A stretch of 16,076 nucleotides of DNA, from contig CABUCP010000017.1 of the NCBI GenBank assembly GCA_902490055.1, positions 1-16,076 of the forward strand. The letters are read 5' to 3'. Positions within the stretch are counted from its first letter, which is position 1; the number at the start of each line of letters is the position of its first letter. The notes beneath the pieces are model-generated. The model was not told the origin of the DNA. It did no database searches and saw only the letters and a program-made list of their open reading frames with translations. Positions 9,530-16,076 of the stretch are shown here, piece after piece. This DNA is from an uncultured Klebsiella sp. GTDB lineage: Bacteria > Pseudomonadota > Gammaproteobacteria > Enterobacterales > Enterobacteriaceae. The translations under genes were made by a program, and so were the position numbers.

Positions 9530-9650
9530 GGACGACTCCACAAGCCAACACAAAACCGCTATTTTGTCATACCCGCGGCGATAATGAAGCGATCTGTTAT
9601 AAGATCCGCGCAGAACTTTGCTTATATGGTTAAAAAAGGAACCATCCGGG
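9530..9650. promoter_or_regulatory. Divergent control region between cmoM-muk and elyC
   Basis: This 121-bp gap holds the 5' ends of two divergent units. I see no clean sigma-70 promoter in either direction. TTGTCA (9565-9570, plus strand) is a good -35 without a matching -10. TATAAC and CATTAT on the minus strand are fair -10 hexamers without a -35. The dyad GATCT-GTTATA-AGATC (9591-9606) contains two Dam sites and sits in the middle. The elyC ribosome site AAGGA lies near 9636-9640. Confidence 0.5.
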
Positions 9651-10430
9651 ATGCTTTTTACACTGAAAAAGGTTTTGGGCGGGATGCTGTTGCCGCTTCC
9701 CTTACTGTTATTATTGATGGCTGTCGGCATCGCTGTGCTGTGGCGCAGCCGTTTTCAGAAAACCGGCAAAGCGCTGGTCACTCTAAGCTGGCTACTGTTG
9801 GCGTTATTAAGCCTGCAGCCGGTAGCGGACGGATTGCTAAAGCCGATCGAAAAAAGCTATCCAACCTGGCGCGGCGGCACGCCCGTTGAATATGTGGTCG
9901 TCCTCGGCGGCGGCTATACCTGGAACCCGCAGTGGGCCCCCAGCTCAAACCTGATAAATAACAGCCTGCCGCGTCTGGCGGAAGGGATCCGCCTGTGGCG
10001 GGAAAACCCGGGATCGAAAATGATCTTTACCGGCGCGGCGGCCAAAACCAACCCGGTCAGCACCGCCGAAGCCGGCGCGCGCGTTGCCGAAAGCCTCGGG
10101 GTACCGCGCAGCGCGATTATCGTCCTCGACCAACCGAAAGATACCGAGCAGGAAGCGCGCGAGGTGAAAAAAGCCATCGGCGCCGCGCCGTTCCTGCTCG
10201 TGACTTCCGCCTCACACCTGCCACGGGCGATGATTTTCTTCCGTCATGCCGGATTGAACCCACTGCCGGCGCCCGCTAACCAGCTGGCGGTAGAATCCGC
10301 GCTGAACCCCTGGGAGCGCGCAATTCCATCGCCGTATTGGCTCATGCATAGCGAACGCGCAATTTACGAAACGCTGGGCCGCGCCTGGCAGTGGCTGAAA
10401 GCCGCTTCAGGCGATCCAGGGCAGGATTGA
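9651..10430 (+). CDS. elyC: Envelope biogenesis factor ElyC (YcbC), DUF218 family
   Basis: This inner-membrane protein is linked in E. coli to peptidoglycan assembly at low temperature and to undecaprenyl-phosphate and enterobacterial common antigen metabolism. Its exact chemistry is not settled as far as I know. With the ATG at 9651 it has 259 residues, as in E. coli, and starts MLFTLKKV. An in-frame ATG at 9618 adds 11 residues but has no family support. Two hydrophobic segments (about 11-31 and 40-60) anchor it. The DUF218 domain follows, with VVLGGGYTWNP, SLPRLAEGIRLW, KMIFTG and LLVTSASHLPRAMIFF (His in SASH). It is the only plus-strand gene here. Its last 24 nt overlap the end of ycbJ head-on, leaving no room for a separate terminator. 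Confidence 0.96.
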   Translation: MLFTLKKVLGGMLLPLPLLLLLMAVGIAVLWRSRFQKTGKALVTLSWLLLALLSLQPVADGLLKPIEKSYPTWRGGTPVEYVVVLGGGYTWNPQWAPSSNLINNSLPRLAEGIRLWRENPGSKMIFTGAAAKTNPVSTAEAGARVAESLGVPRSAIIVLDQPKDTEQEAREVKKAIGAAPFLLVTSASHLPRAMIFFRHAGLNPLPAPANQLAVESALNPWERAIPSPYWLMHSERAIYETLGRAWQWLKAASGDPGQD

Positions 10431-11300
10431 TTTCGCCGCCTGCGAGAAACGGGCGCGATCGAAGCGCCCGGTGTTGACCAGGCTATCCACCTCATCCCAC
10501 AATTGATACAGCCAGCGCCGCCAGAGGAAAGATTCCGCTACCGGCGCCCGCTGCAGGTAGCGCCAGAGTAACTGCTCTCCTAACCCGCCGTCGGCAAGGC
10601 GGAACAGTTCGTACTCCCGCGGCGCCCACAGCATCATCCCCGGACCGACCATCGCCAACAGCTGATCGCTGCGCGCGTCTTTGAGCATACTACGTAGCGT
10701 AAAGCAGCCATGGACCAGTACGCAGTTATCGTTGAAATCGCTAAACAACTGCGCCAGGCTCTCACGACTGCGGAATAAAATGCGCTTATCCTGCATCGTT
10801 AGCCCGGTGTCGTGATAGAGGTTGAGCGTACTCCACAGCATTTCTACCCGCTGGCGATACCAGTGCGGCCAGAGGTTTTCCTGGGTACTGTCAACCATCC
10901 CCACGCAGCCGCCGCTATCCTGTCGGTGCCACGCCAGTAACCCCTCGACAATCTGATCCTGCAGCTGCTCCCAACGCTCGGGCGTGCGCGCTGGCGCTTC
11001 CACTGAAACGCCGCGTAACCGTTCAATGAGCAATACGTCAGGTCCCGGATGTTCTTCATGCGTCATGACACCGTATACCACCGGCATACGAACGGTGCCG
11101 CTACGGGCAAGCAGCGAAATTTTCCACGCCAGCTGGCGCGCAACGCCGGGCGTGGTAAAGCTTTTCGCCAACAGCGGCATCGGGTTTCCCTGCGCATCAT
11201 ACAGCGACCATAGCGCTGACGAGGGTTTCTCGCTAACGCACTCCACGCGGCTTAGTTTTTCGCCAAGCAGGTGGCTCAGTTCGGCTCGCAACTGTTCCAT
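10407..11300 (-). CDS. ycbJ: YcbJ, kinase-fold protein with degenerate active site
   Basis: This is a cytoplasmic protein of unknown role that resembles aminoglycoside/choline kinase-type phosphotransferases. With the ATG at 11300 (GAGG about 9 nt upstream) it has 297 residues, the E. coli YcbJ length, and begins MEQLRAELSHLLGEKLSR. The upstream ATGs at 11333 and 11315 fall in or beside the promoter palindrome and are less likely. N-lobe features include LLAKSF (a lysine in beta-3 position, about 46) and LLIERLRGVSVE as hinge. The segment that should read HGDxxxxN reads HGCFTLRSMLKD (197-208), so the catalytic Asp is missing. The next segment, AMVGPGMMLWAPREYELFRL, lacks the metal-binding D of the ID(F/W) motif. 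It looks like a pseudokinase or a changed activity. It has its own promoter downstream of the kdsB terminator. Confidence 0.93.
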   Translation of the reverse strand: MEQLRAELSHLLGEKLSRVECVSEKPSSALWSLYDAQGNPMPLLAKSFTTPGVARQLAWKISLLARSGTVRMPVVYGVMTHEEHPGPDVLLIERLRGVSVEAPARTPERWEQLQDQIVEGLLAWHRQDSGGCVGMVDSTQENLWPHWYRQRVEMLWSTLNLYHDTGLTMQDKRILFRSRESLAQLFSDFNDNCVLVHGCFTLRSMLKDARSDQLLAMVGPGMMLWAPREYELFRLADGGLGEQLLWRYLQRAPVAESFLWRRWLYQLWDEVDSLVNTGRFDRARFSQAAKSILPWIA

Positions 11301-11313
11301 TGTAGATACCCTC

Positions 11314-11333
11314 ATGAAAACTACTGTTTTCAT
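11314..11333. repeat. Perfect palindrome over the ycbJ start site
   Basis: ATGAAAAC (11314-11321) and GTTTTCAT (11326-11333) are perfect inverted repeats around TACT. The dyad overlaps the last two bases of the -10 hexamer and covers the expected transcription start. It could be a repressor operator, or a small hairpin at the 5' end of the mRNA. No regulator is identified. Confidence 0.6.
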
Positions 11334-11360
11334 AATGAGCGTCAGGCAGAAGATTGTCAG
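11332..11360 (-). promoter_or_regulatory. ycbJ promoter
   Basis: On the minus strand, CTGACA (11355-11360, 5/6 to the -35) and CATTAT (11332-11337, 4/6 to the -10) are spaced by exactly 17 bp. The expected start near 11325 gives a leader of about 25 nt before the ATG at 11300. It sits between the kdsB terminator and ycbJ, where a promoter is needed. Confidence 0.55.
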
Positions 11361-11388
11361 CGGATAAGATCAAAAATGCGCTAATTAG

Positions 11389-11422
11389 CAGAAGAAAATA
11401 GCCCCCTCCGGCGGGAGGGGGC
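11389..11422 (-). terminator. Terminator of the msbA-kdsB cluster
   Basis: GCCCCCTCC (11401-11409) and GGAGGGGGC (11414-11422) form a 9-bp GC-rich stem with a 4-nt loop. On the minus strand it is followed by TATTTTCTTC. It begins 7 nt past the kdsB stop. This ends the envelope-lipid cluster before ycbJ. Confidence 0.88.
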
Positions 11423-11429
11423 GGCAGGA

Positions 11430-12176
11430 TTAACGTAGTTCGGCGCGCACGCGTTCCAGATCTTCCGGCGTGTCGACGCCGGTGCCTGGCACCACTTCCG
11501 CGACCGCAACGTGGATTTTTTCCCCATACCACAGCACGCGCAGCTGCTCGAGCATTTCTATTTGTTCGAGCGGGCTCGGCGCCCAGCTGACATAACGGCG
11601 GATAAAACCGGCGCGGTAGCCGTAAATACCGATATGGCGCAGCAGAGAATCACCAATTTGTTCACGAGATGCGGCAAAACGATCGCGATCCCATGGAATC
11701 GTTGCGCGGGAGAAATAGAGCGCGTAGCCGTCGGCGTCCATCACCACTTTCACCGCATTCGGGTTGAACGCCTCTTCGGCATCATGGATGGGTACCGCCA
11801 GGGTCGCCATACCGCTGGCGCTGGATGCGAGATTTTCAGCAACCTGACGCACTATTGCCGGCGGGATCATCGGCTCATCGCCCTGGATATTGACGATGAT
11901 CGTGTCATCGCTGAAGGCGCATTTTTCAACGACTTCCGCCAGCCGTTCGGTGCCGGACTGGTGATCGGCGCGGGTCATGCACACCTCACCGCCTGCGGCT
12001 TCTACCGCTCGCGCGACCTCCTGGTGATCGGTTGCGACAATAATACGATCGGCGCCGGATTCACGGGCGCGCTCCAGCACGTGGACGATCATCGGCTTGC
12101 CGTTGATATCCTGTAGCGGTTTACCCGGCAGACGCGTGGAGGCAAAACGCGCGGGAATGATGACGACGAAACTCAT
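11430..12176 (-). CDS. kdsB: CMP-Kdo synthetase (3-deoxy-manno-octulosonate cytidylyltransferase)
   Basis: KdsB joins CTP and Kdo to make CMP-Kdo, the activated sugar that WaaA adds to lipid IVA. This is an essential cytoplasmic step of lipopolysaccharide synthesis. It has 248 residues, the same as E. coli. The nucleotide-binding signature [14 protein letters not shown] is at 8-21, and the Mg-binding QGDEP is at 98-102 (Asp100). [21 protein letters not shown] and [12 protein letters not shown] are also family-typical. The ATG at 12176 overlaps the ycaR stop by 4 nt (ATGA). The gene ends just before a strong terminator. Confidence 0.98.
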   Translation of the reverse strand: MSFVVIIPARFASTRLPGKPLQDINGKPMIVHVLERARESGADRIIVATDHQEVARAVEAAGGEVCMTRADHQSGTERLAEVVEKCAFSDDTIIVNIQGDEPMIPPAIVRQVAENLASSASGMATLAVPIHDAEEAFNPNAVKVVMDADGYALYFSRATIPWDRDRFAASREQIGDSLLRHIGIYGYRAGFIRRYVSWAPSPLEQIEMLEQLRVLWYGEKIHVAVAEVVPGTGVDTPEDLERVRAELR

Positions 12177-12355
12177 GGCTGGCTCTCTTCTGCCGCGAGC
12201 GAACGCGCTTCGTTTTCGAGTAATACCGGGATGCCATCACGCAGCGGAAAGGCCAGGCTGTCAATCTTGCAGATAAGCTCTTGTTTATCCTGACTGTAGT
12301 ACAGCTTGCCGTTGCAAACCGGACAGGCGATGATTTCGAGTAGACGGTGATCCAT
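12173..12355 (-). CDS. ycaR: YcaR, UPF0434/Trm112-like small protein
   Basis: This 60-residue protein has the E. coli YcaR length. The Trm112-like fold is suggested by [14 protein letters not shown] (CxxC at about 11-14), ELICK and [13 protein letters not shown]. Only the first Cys pair is complete, and a single Cys remains at the second place, so zinc binding is doubtful. Trm112 proteins activate methyltransferases. Whether bacterial YcaR does so is not known to me. The start at ATG 12355 is fixed by a perfect AGGAGG (12360-12365) 4 nt upstream. A longer frame from 12394 is unlikely. It overlaps kdsB by 4 nt and probably drives kdsB translation by coupling. Confidence 0.95.
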   Translation of the reverse strand: MDHRLLEIIACPVCNGKLYYSQDKQELICKIDSLAFPLRDGIPVLLENEARSLAAEESQP

Positions 12356-12359
12356 GATT

Positions 12360-12365
12360 CCTCCT
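12360..12365 (-). promoter_or_regulatory. Perfect Shine-Dalgarno site of ycaR
   Basis: The minus strand reads AGGAGG followed by AATC and the ATG. It decides the ycaR start and is the strongest ribosome site I saw in the window. It may also set kdsB output through the ATGA overlap. Confidence 0.85.
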
Positions 12366-12442
12366 GATGGACCGGATAGATTTGTCAACAGCATATCACA
12401 GGATAGTAAACACCGGGATCCGTTTGCGCCACAGCTAGCACG

Positions 12443-13672
12443 TCACGCAGCGCCGACGTCCCATCCTTGCCGCTGGTTAGCAAATAGCGCTGCCGGTACC
12501 TGACGGATAACAACCTCGTCAGCTCCCTGCCAGCGCGCAAAATCAGTAATCGCCCGCTGGAGCCCGTTTTCCAGGCCGGCTGTGACTTTAACGCCGTCTT
12601 CCAGCCACAATGAGAAGATCTCCAGCATGCCGCCCTTGCGGTGCACCTTGCTGTCCATCCTGCCAACCAGCTTGCCCTGATGCAGCAACGGCAGCACGAA
12701 ATAGCCATATTGCCGCTTTGCCGCCGGGGTATAGCATTCCAGACGATAGCTGAAGTCGAATAACTGCTCGGCGCGTTTACGGTCCCACACCACCGGATCA
12801 AATGGCGAGAGCACGGCGCTGTGACTGGCGGTTAATTTACCGCCAGGCGCCGATTCCAGCACGGTTAGCGCCTCGCGATGCAGCCACATCTCACCCAGTT
12901 TTTCAACCATAACCGGCACTACCAGCCCCTCATCCTGCCATGCCGCCAGCAGCGCCGGTAATGAAGGCTGGCGCAGACGATAGTAGTCCGCTAGCCACTG
13001 CGGGCGGAAAATGCCCAGGCTGCGCGCGCTGTTACGCAACATGATGGATTCAGCCTGCGACTGGGAGAGCGCATCGCGCTTGTCGTCCCAGTGCGGCATC
13101 GCGCGATGGGTTAAATCGTACACCCGATGAAAGTTGCGCCGCTCTACAACCATCAATTTGCCGGCGGTGAATAGCCCTTCCAGATGACGCTTATGCGGCT
13201 TCCACTCCCACCAACCGCTGGCGCCTTTACGCGGATGCGAAAAATCCGCGGAACGAACCGGGCCGTTCTGCGCAATATGCATCAATAATTCATCAATGCT
13301 CGCGGCATGCTCGCGCATCCACTCCTTATGGTATTTCCAGCCCATGTTGTCGGGATTCAGCATCCGGTGGCGCACCAGGGCAAAGTCGCTGCGCGGCAGA
13401 AAACAGGCTTCATGCGCCCAGTATTCCATCAGCTCGCCGTTACGCAGTGAATCATCCAGCCAGTGCTGCGGATAGCTGCCAAGACGGCTAAACAATACCA
13501 GGTACGGGCTGCGCGCGACGACGTTGATCGTATCGATTTGCAGCAGCGACATCTGTTGGATAGTTGAAAGGATGTCATTGTGACGAGCGCGACGCCGGGG
13601 CTTTTTTAATAACCCCTGCGCCGCGAGATGAAGATGGCGAGCCTCTTTAAGCGACAGTTGCAAAACCGACAT
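12443..13672 (-). CDS. ycaQ: DNA interstrand-crosslink glycosylase YcaQ (AlkX-like)
   Basis: YcaQ belongs to the HTH_42/AlkZ family of DNA glycosylases. The E. coli enzyme removes bulky N7-alkylguanines and unhooks nitrogen-mustard crosslinks. The protein has 409 residues (E. coli 410). The family active-site motif QxD is visible as LLQIDTIN with Gln45 and Asp47. Also seen are ARSPYLVLFSRLG, the EYWAHEACFLPRSD block, GASGWWEWKPHKRHLEGLFTAG (winged-helix part) and the well conserved VLSPFDPVVWDRKRAEQLFDF near 290. The start ATG at 13672 has GGAG 7 nt upstream. It lies 54 nt after lpxK and 87 nt before ycaR, co-directional with lipid A genes to which it has no evident functional link. Confidence 0.95.
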   Translation of the reverse strand: MSVLQLSLKEARHLHLAAQGLLKKPRRRARHNDILSTIQQMSLLQIDTINVVARSPYLVLFSRLGSYPQHWLDDSLRNGELMEYWAHEACFLPRSDFALVRHRMLNPDNMGWKYHKEWMREHAASIDELLMHIAQNGPVRSADFSHPRKGASGWWEWKPHKRHLEGLFTAGKLMVVERRNFHRVYDLTHRAMPHWDDKRDALSQSQAESIMLRNSARSLGIFRPQWLADYYRLRQPSLPALLAAWQDEGLVVPVMVEKLGEMWLHREALTVLESAPGGKLTASHSAVLSPFDPVVWDRKRAEQLFDFSYRLECYTPAAKRQYGYFVLPLLHQGKLVGRMDSKVHRKGGMLEIFSLWLEDGVKVTAGLENGLQRAITDFARWQGADEVVIRQVPAALFANQRQGWDVGAA

Positions 13673-13726
13673 GCAGATTCTCCGTAGGGGATCCCAGCAC
13701 AGCGGTGAGCACGGTCTGCCCGTTGG

Positions 13727-14707
13727 TTAACGTTGCGCCAGCGTGACTAAGTCCGCGAGCAACCGCTGCGCGCGTTCATCGGTCATTATGGCGTCGACCG
13801 GCAGATACCACCAGTTGGCGGCGGCGAATTCGCGGCATTTCACCGCGTCCTTCTCGGTCATCAATAGCGTCTGTTCGGCAGTCGCCAGGGCGGCGACATC
13901 GCTTTGGCTTAGCGCCTGATGGTCCGCCAATGCTACGGTTTTAACCGGCTGCACGCCGCAGCTTTCAAGCGTGGCGAAAAAGCGCGGCGGATGACCAATA
14001 CCGGCCATCGCCACAACGTTGCCGAGGACAGAGACATCACGACGCTCGCCGGTGAGCAGATTAACCGCCATACCGGGACGCAGCTGCATCGGGATCTCGC
14101 CCGGGCGCGCAACGCCGCCGTTGACGATAACCGCATCGACGCTTTGTAAACGCGACGCGCGCTCGCGCATTGGCCCAGCCGGCAACCACCAGCCGTTGCC
14201 GAAGCGGCGTACGCCGTCGATAACCACGATTTCTTTATCTCGCGCCAGCTTGTAGTGCTGCAGGCCATCATCGGTGACGATAATCTGTAGATCGTAAGCT
14301 GCCAGCAGCGCTTTTACCGCATCGCTGCGTAGCGGAGAAACCGCTACCGGCGCGCCGGTACGTTGATGAATTAATACTGGTTCATCGCCAGCCTGCGCCG
14401 TACTCGTCGCGTCATTGAGCACCAGCGGATAGCTTTCTGCTTTACCGCCGTAACCGCGAGATACTACGCCGACGCGAATGCCGCGCTGCTGCAGTTGCTC
14501 CACCAGCCACACCACCACCGGCGTTTTACCATTGCCGCCGGCGGTCAGATTCCCTACCACCACCACCGGCACCGGCGCGCGCCAGGCTTTTCTCCATCCC
14601 AGCTTATAACTGAGGCGAATAAAAGCGCTTACCAGGCCATACAGCCAGGAGAGCGGCAGCAACAGCCGCCATAGCGGTGATTCGCCGGACCAGATACGAG
14701 CTATCAT
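13727..14707 (-). CDS. lpxK: Tetraacyldisaccharide 4'-kinase LpxK
   Basis: LpxK phosphorylates the 4' position of the tetraacyldisaccharide 1-phosphate to give lipid IVA at the cytoplasmic face of the inner membrane. It is essential. The protein has 326 residues (E. coli 328). An N-terminal hydrophobic helix (about 11-32, [20 protein letters not shown]) anchors it. The P-loop [12 protein letters not shown] is at 52-63 (Lys61). AGDEP (Asp108), TDDGLQH (145-151) and [14 protein letters not shown] are family hallmarks. The start overlaps the msbA stop by 4 nt (ATGA), the usual arrangement of this flippase-kinase pair. Confidence 0.98.
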   Translation of the reverse strand: MIARIWSGESPLWRLLLPLSWLYGLVSAFIRLSYKLGWRKAWRAPVPVVVVGNLTAGGNGKTPVVVWLVEQLQQRGIRVGVVSRGYGGKAESYPLVLNDATSTAQAGDEPVLIHQRTGAPVAVSPLRSDAVKALLAAYDLQIIVTDDGLQHYKLARDKEIVVIDGVRRFGNGWWLPAGPMRERASRLQSVDAVIVNGGVARPGEIPMQLRPGMAVNLLTGERRDVSVLGNVVAMAGIGHPPRFFATLESCGVQPVKTVALADHQALSQSDVAALATAEQTLLMTEKDAVKCREFAAANWWYLPVDAIMTDERAQRLLADLVTLAQR

Positions 14708-16076
14708 TGACCGAATTGCATCTTGTGTAGCTGCGCGTAAACGCCTTTATGCTCCAGCAGATCCAGATGGCTGCCGCGTTCTACAATACGGCCATCTTCC
14801 ACCACCACGATTTCGTCAGCCTGTTCGATAGTCGACAAGCGGTGGGCGATAACCAGCGAAGTGCGGTTTTTCTGCAGTTCATCCAGCGCCGCCTGGATCG
14901 CACGCTCGGACTCGGTGTCCAGCGCCGAAGTGGCCTCATCGAGGATGAGAATCGGGCTGTTCCGCAACAGCGCGCGGGCAATAGCAATACGCTGGCGCTG
15001 GCCGCCGGAGAGCATGACGCCGTTTTCGCCGATAACCGTATCCAGGCCATTATCCATCTTATTGATAAAGTCCATTGCATAGGCCATACGCGCAGCTTCT
15101 TCAATTTGCTCGCGGGTGTATTCCTCATTGCGCGCATAGGCAATGTTATTAGCGACGGTATCGTTGAACAGATGCACGTTCTGCGAAACCAGCGCCACCT
15201 GATCGCGCAGCGAACTAAGTTTATACTCGCGCAAATCGTAACCATCCAGCAGGATTTGTCCGTCGTCCACATCGTAGAAGCGGGTGATCAGGCTGGCGAT
15301 TGTCGATTTACCTGAACCGGAACGCCCAACCAGCGCCACGGTTTTACCTTCCGGGATGCTCAGGTTGATGTTACGCAGTGCGGCAACTTCGCGGCCAGGA
15401 TAGGTAAAGGTGACGTTGTTGAATTCCAGATTACCTTTAGCGCGCTCAATCACGCGCGTCCCTTCATCTTTCTCCTGCTCGGAATCCAGAATAGAGAACA
15501 GCGTCTGGCATGCCGCCATCCCGCGCTGGAACTGCGCGTTAACGTTGGTCAGGGATTTCAGCGGACGCATCAGCGCAATCATTGAGGAGAAGACCACGGT
15601 AATGGTACCGGCGGTCAGCGTTTCCATCACGCTCGGGAAGCTTGCCGCATACAGGACAAAGGCCAGCGCCAGAGAGGCGATTAGCTGAATGATCGGATCG
15701 GAAATAGAGGACGCAGAGACCATTTTCATCCCCTGCAGACGCATCTTATTGCTGACCTTATCAAAACGCTTAGTTTCAACTTCCTGACCGCCGAACATCA
15801 GCACTTCTTTATGCCCTTTGAGCATCTGTTCCGCGCTGGTGGTCACCTGCCCCATGGTGTTTTGCATATTCTTACTGATATTACGAAAACGCTTCGAGAC
15901 CACGCGAATAGCGACGGAAACAATCGGCGCCAGCACGATCAGAATCAAAGATAGCTGCCAGCTGTAGTAGAACATCATGGCGAACAGGCCAATAATCGAC
16001 GCCCCTTCGCGCACCACGGTAATCAACGCGCTGGAGGAAGAAGAGGCAACCTGTTCAGAGTCATAGGTAATACGTG
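14704..16076 (-). CDS. msbA: Lipid A/core flippase MsbA (partial, 5' end outside the window)
   Basis: MsbA is a homodimeric ABC exporter that flips lipid A-core and phospholipids across the inner membrane. The window holds the C-terminal 456 residues of about 582, starting at [13 protein letters not shown]. Roughly the first 126 residues lie beyond 16076. The remaining transmembrane helices are seen as [37 protein letters not shown] and [13 protein letters not shown]. The nucleotide-binding domain has Walker [11 protein letters not shown]-loop VSQNVHLF, signature LSGGQRQR, Walker [13 protein letters not shown] and switch IAHRLST. All catalytic residues are present. The apparent start at 16026 is an internal TTG and not a real start. 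Confidence 0.98.
   Translation of the reverse strand, partial: RITYDSEQVASSSSSALITVVREGASIIGLFAMMFYYSWQLSLILIVLAPIVSVAIRVVSKRFRNISKNMQNTMGQVTTSAEQMLKGHKEVLMFGGQEVETKRFDKVSNKMRLQGMKMVSASSISDPIIQLIASLALAFVLYAASFPSVMETLTAGTITVVFSSMIALMRPLKSLTNVNAQFQRGMAACQTLFSILDSEQEKDEGTRVIERAKGNLEFNNVTFTYPGREVAALRNINLSIPEGKTVALVGRSGSGKSTIASLITRFYDVDDGQILLDGYDLREYKLSSLRDQVALVSQNVHLFNDTVANNIAYARNEEYTREQIEEAARMAYAMDFINKMDNGLDTVIGENGVMLSGGQRQRIAIARALLRNSPILILDEATSALDTESERAIQAALDELQKNRTSLVIAHRLSTIEQADEIVVVEDGRIVERGSHLDLLEHKGVYAQLHKMQFGQ

Noticed and set aside
10450..10470. Hairpin CGGGCGC/GCGCCCG as an elyC terminator
   Set aside because: It has no T-run after it and lies within conserved ycbJ codons (GRFDRARF), so coding pressure explains it.
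12173..12355. YcaR as an antitoxin or toxin-like small protein
   Set aside because: The residue pattern ([19 protein letters not shown]) and length match the UPF0434 family in its usual place before kdsB.
12372..12400. TTGACA on the minus strand upstream of ycaR, as a -35 element
   Set aside because: A -10 at the right distance would fall on the AGGAGG of ycaR, where no such hexamer exists, so it is probably a chance match.
1..16076. Mobile element, prophage, defence island, CRISPR array or tRNA genes
   Set aside because: No transposase, integrase, repeat array, cloverleaf sequence or atypical gene was seen. All sizeable frames belong to conserved core genes in E. coli order.

Overview
The window is a stretch of core chromosome from an enterobacterium. 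Every gene can be matched by eye to an E. coli K-12 gene of nearly the same length (KdsB 248, MukF 440, MukE 234, ElyC 259, YcbJ 297, YcaR 60 residues), and the order is the E. coli one: msbA-lpxK-ycaQ-ycaR-kdsB-ycbJ / elyC / cmoM(smtA)-mukF-mukE-mukB-ldtD(ycbB). The proteins are close to but not identical with E. coli, and the DNA is GC-leaning, which fits the Klebsiella/Raoultella/Enterobacter side of the family. I cannot name the species from the sequence alone.

Layout, right to left, because all genes except elyC are on the minus strand. (1) 16076-11430 is an envelope-lipid cluster: msbA (5' end outside the window), lpxK, ycaQ, ycaR and kdsB. MsbA flips core-lipid A, LpxK adds the 4'-phosphate to lipid A, and KdsB activates Kdo for the inner core. 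YcaQ (DNA crosslink glycosylase) and YcaR (Trm112-like) sit in the middle. msbA/lpxK and ycaR/kdsB overlap by ATGA. The cluster ends at a strong hairpin terminator at 11389-11422. (2) 11360-10407 holds ycbJ, a kinase-fold protein with a degenerate active site and its own promoter, which carries a perfect palindrome at the expected start site. (3) elyC is the only plus-strand gene. It converges on ycbJ with overlapping 3' ends and diverges from cmoM. (4) 9529-2273 is the cmoM-mukF-mukE-mukB operon: a tRNA wobble methyltransferase followed by the three subunits of the MukBEF condensin. The genes are separated by 3 nt or overlap, and the operon ends at a near-perfect bidirectional terminator (2225-2253). 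(5) 2220-292 is ldtD, a periplasmic L,D-transpeptidase, behind a promoter region with a good CpxR box. (6) 1-291 is non-coding. It has a strong 3' hairpin and a 12-bp perfect inverted repeat at its borders. By synteny mepK (ycbK) should begin just left of the window.

I looked for a hidden or novel system and did not find one. There is no mobile element, CRISPR array, phage gene, toxin-antitoxin pair or foreign-looking gene. The points worth a second look are small: the inverted repeat around the ldtD-mepK spacer, the CpxR box, the ycbJ operator-like palindrome and pseudokinase active site, and the overlapping elyC/ycbJ ends. Gene identities rest on remembered family sequences and visible motifs, not on database searches.
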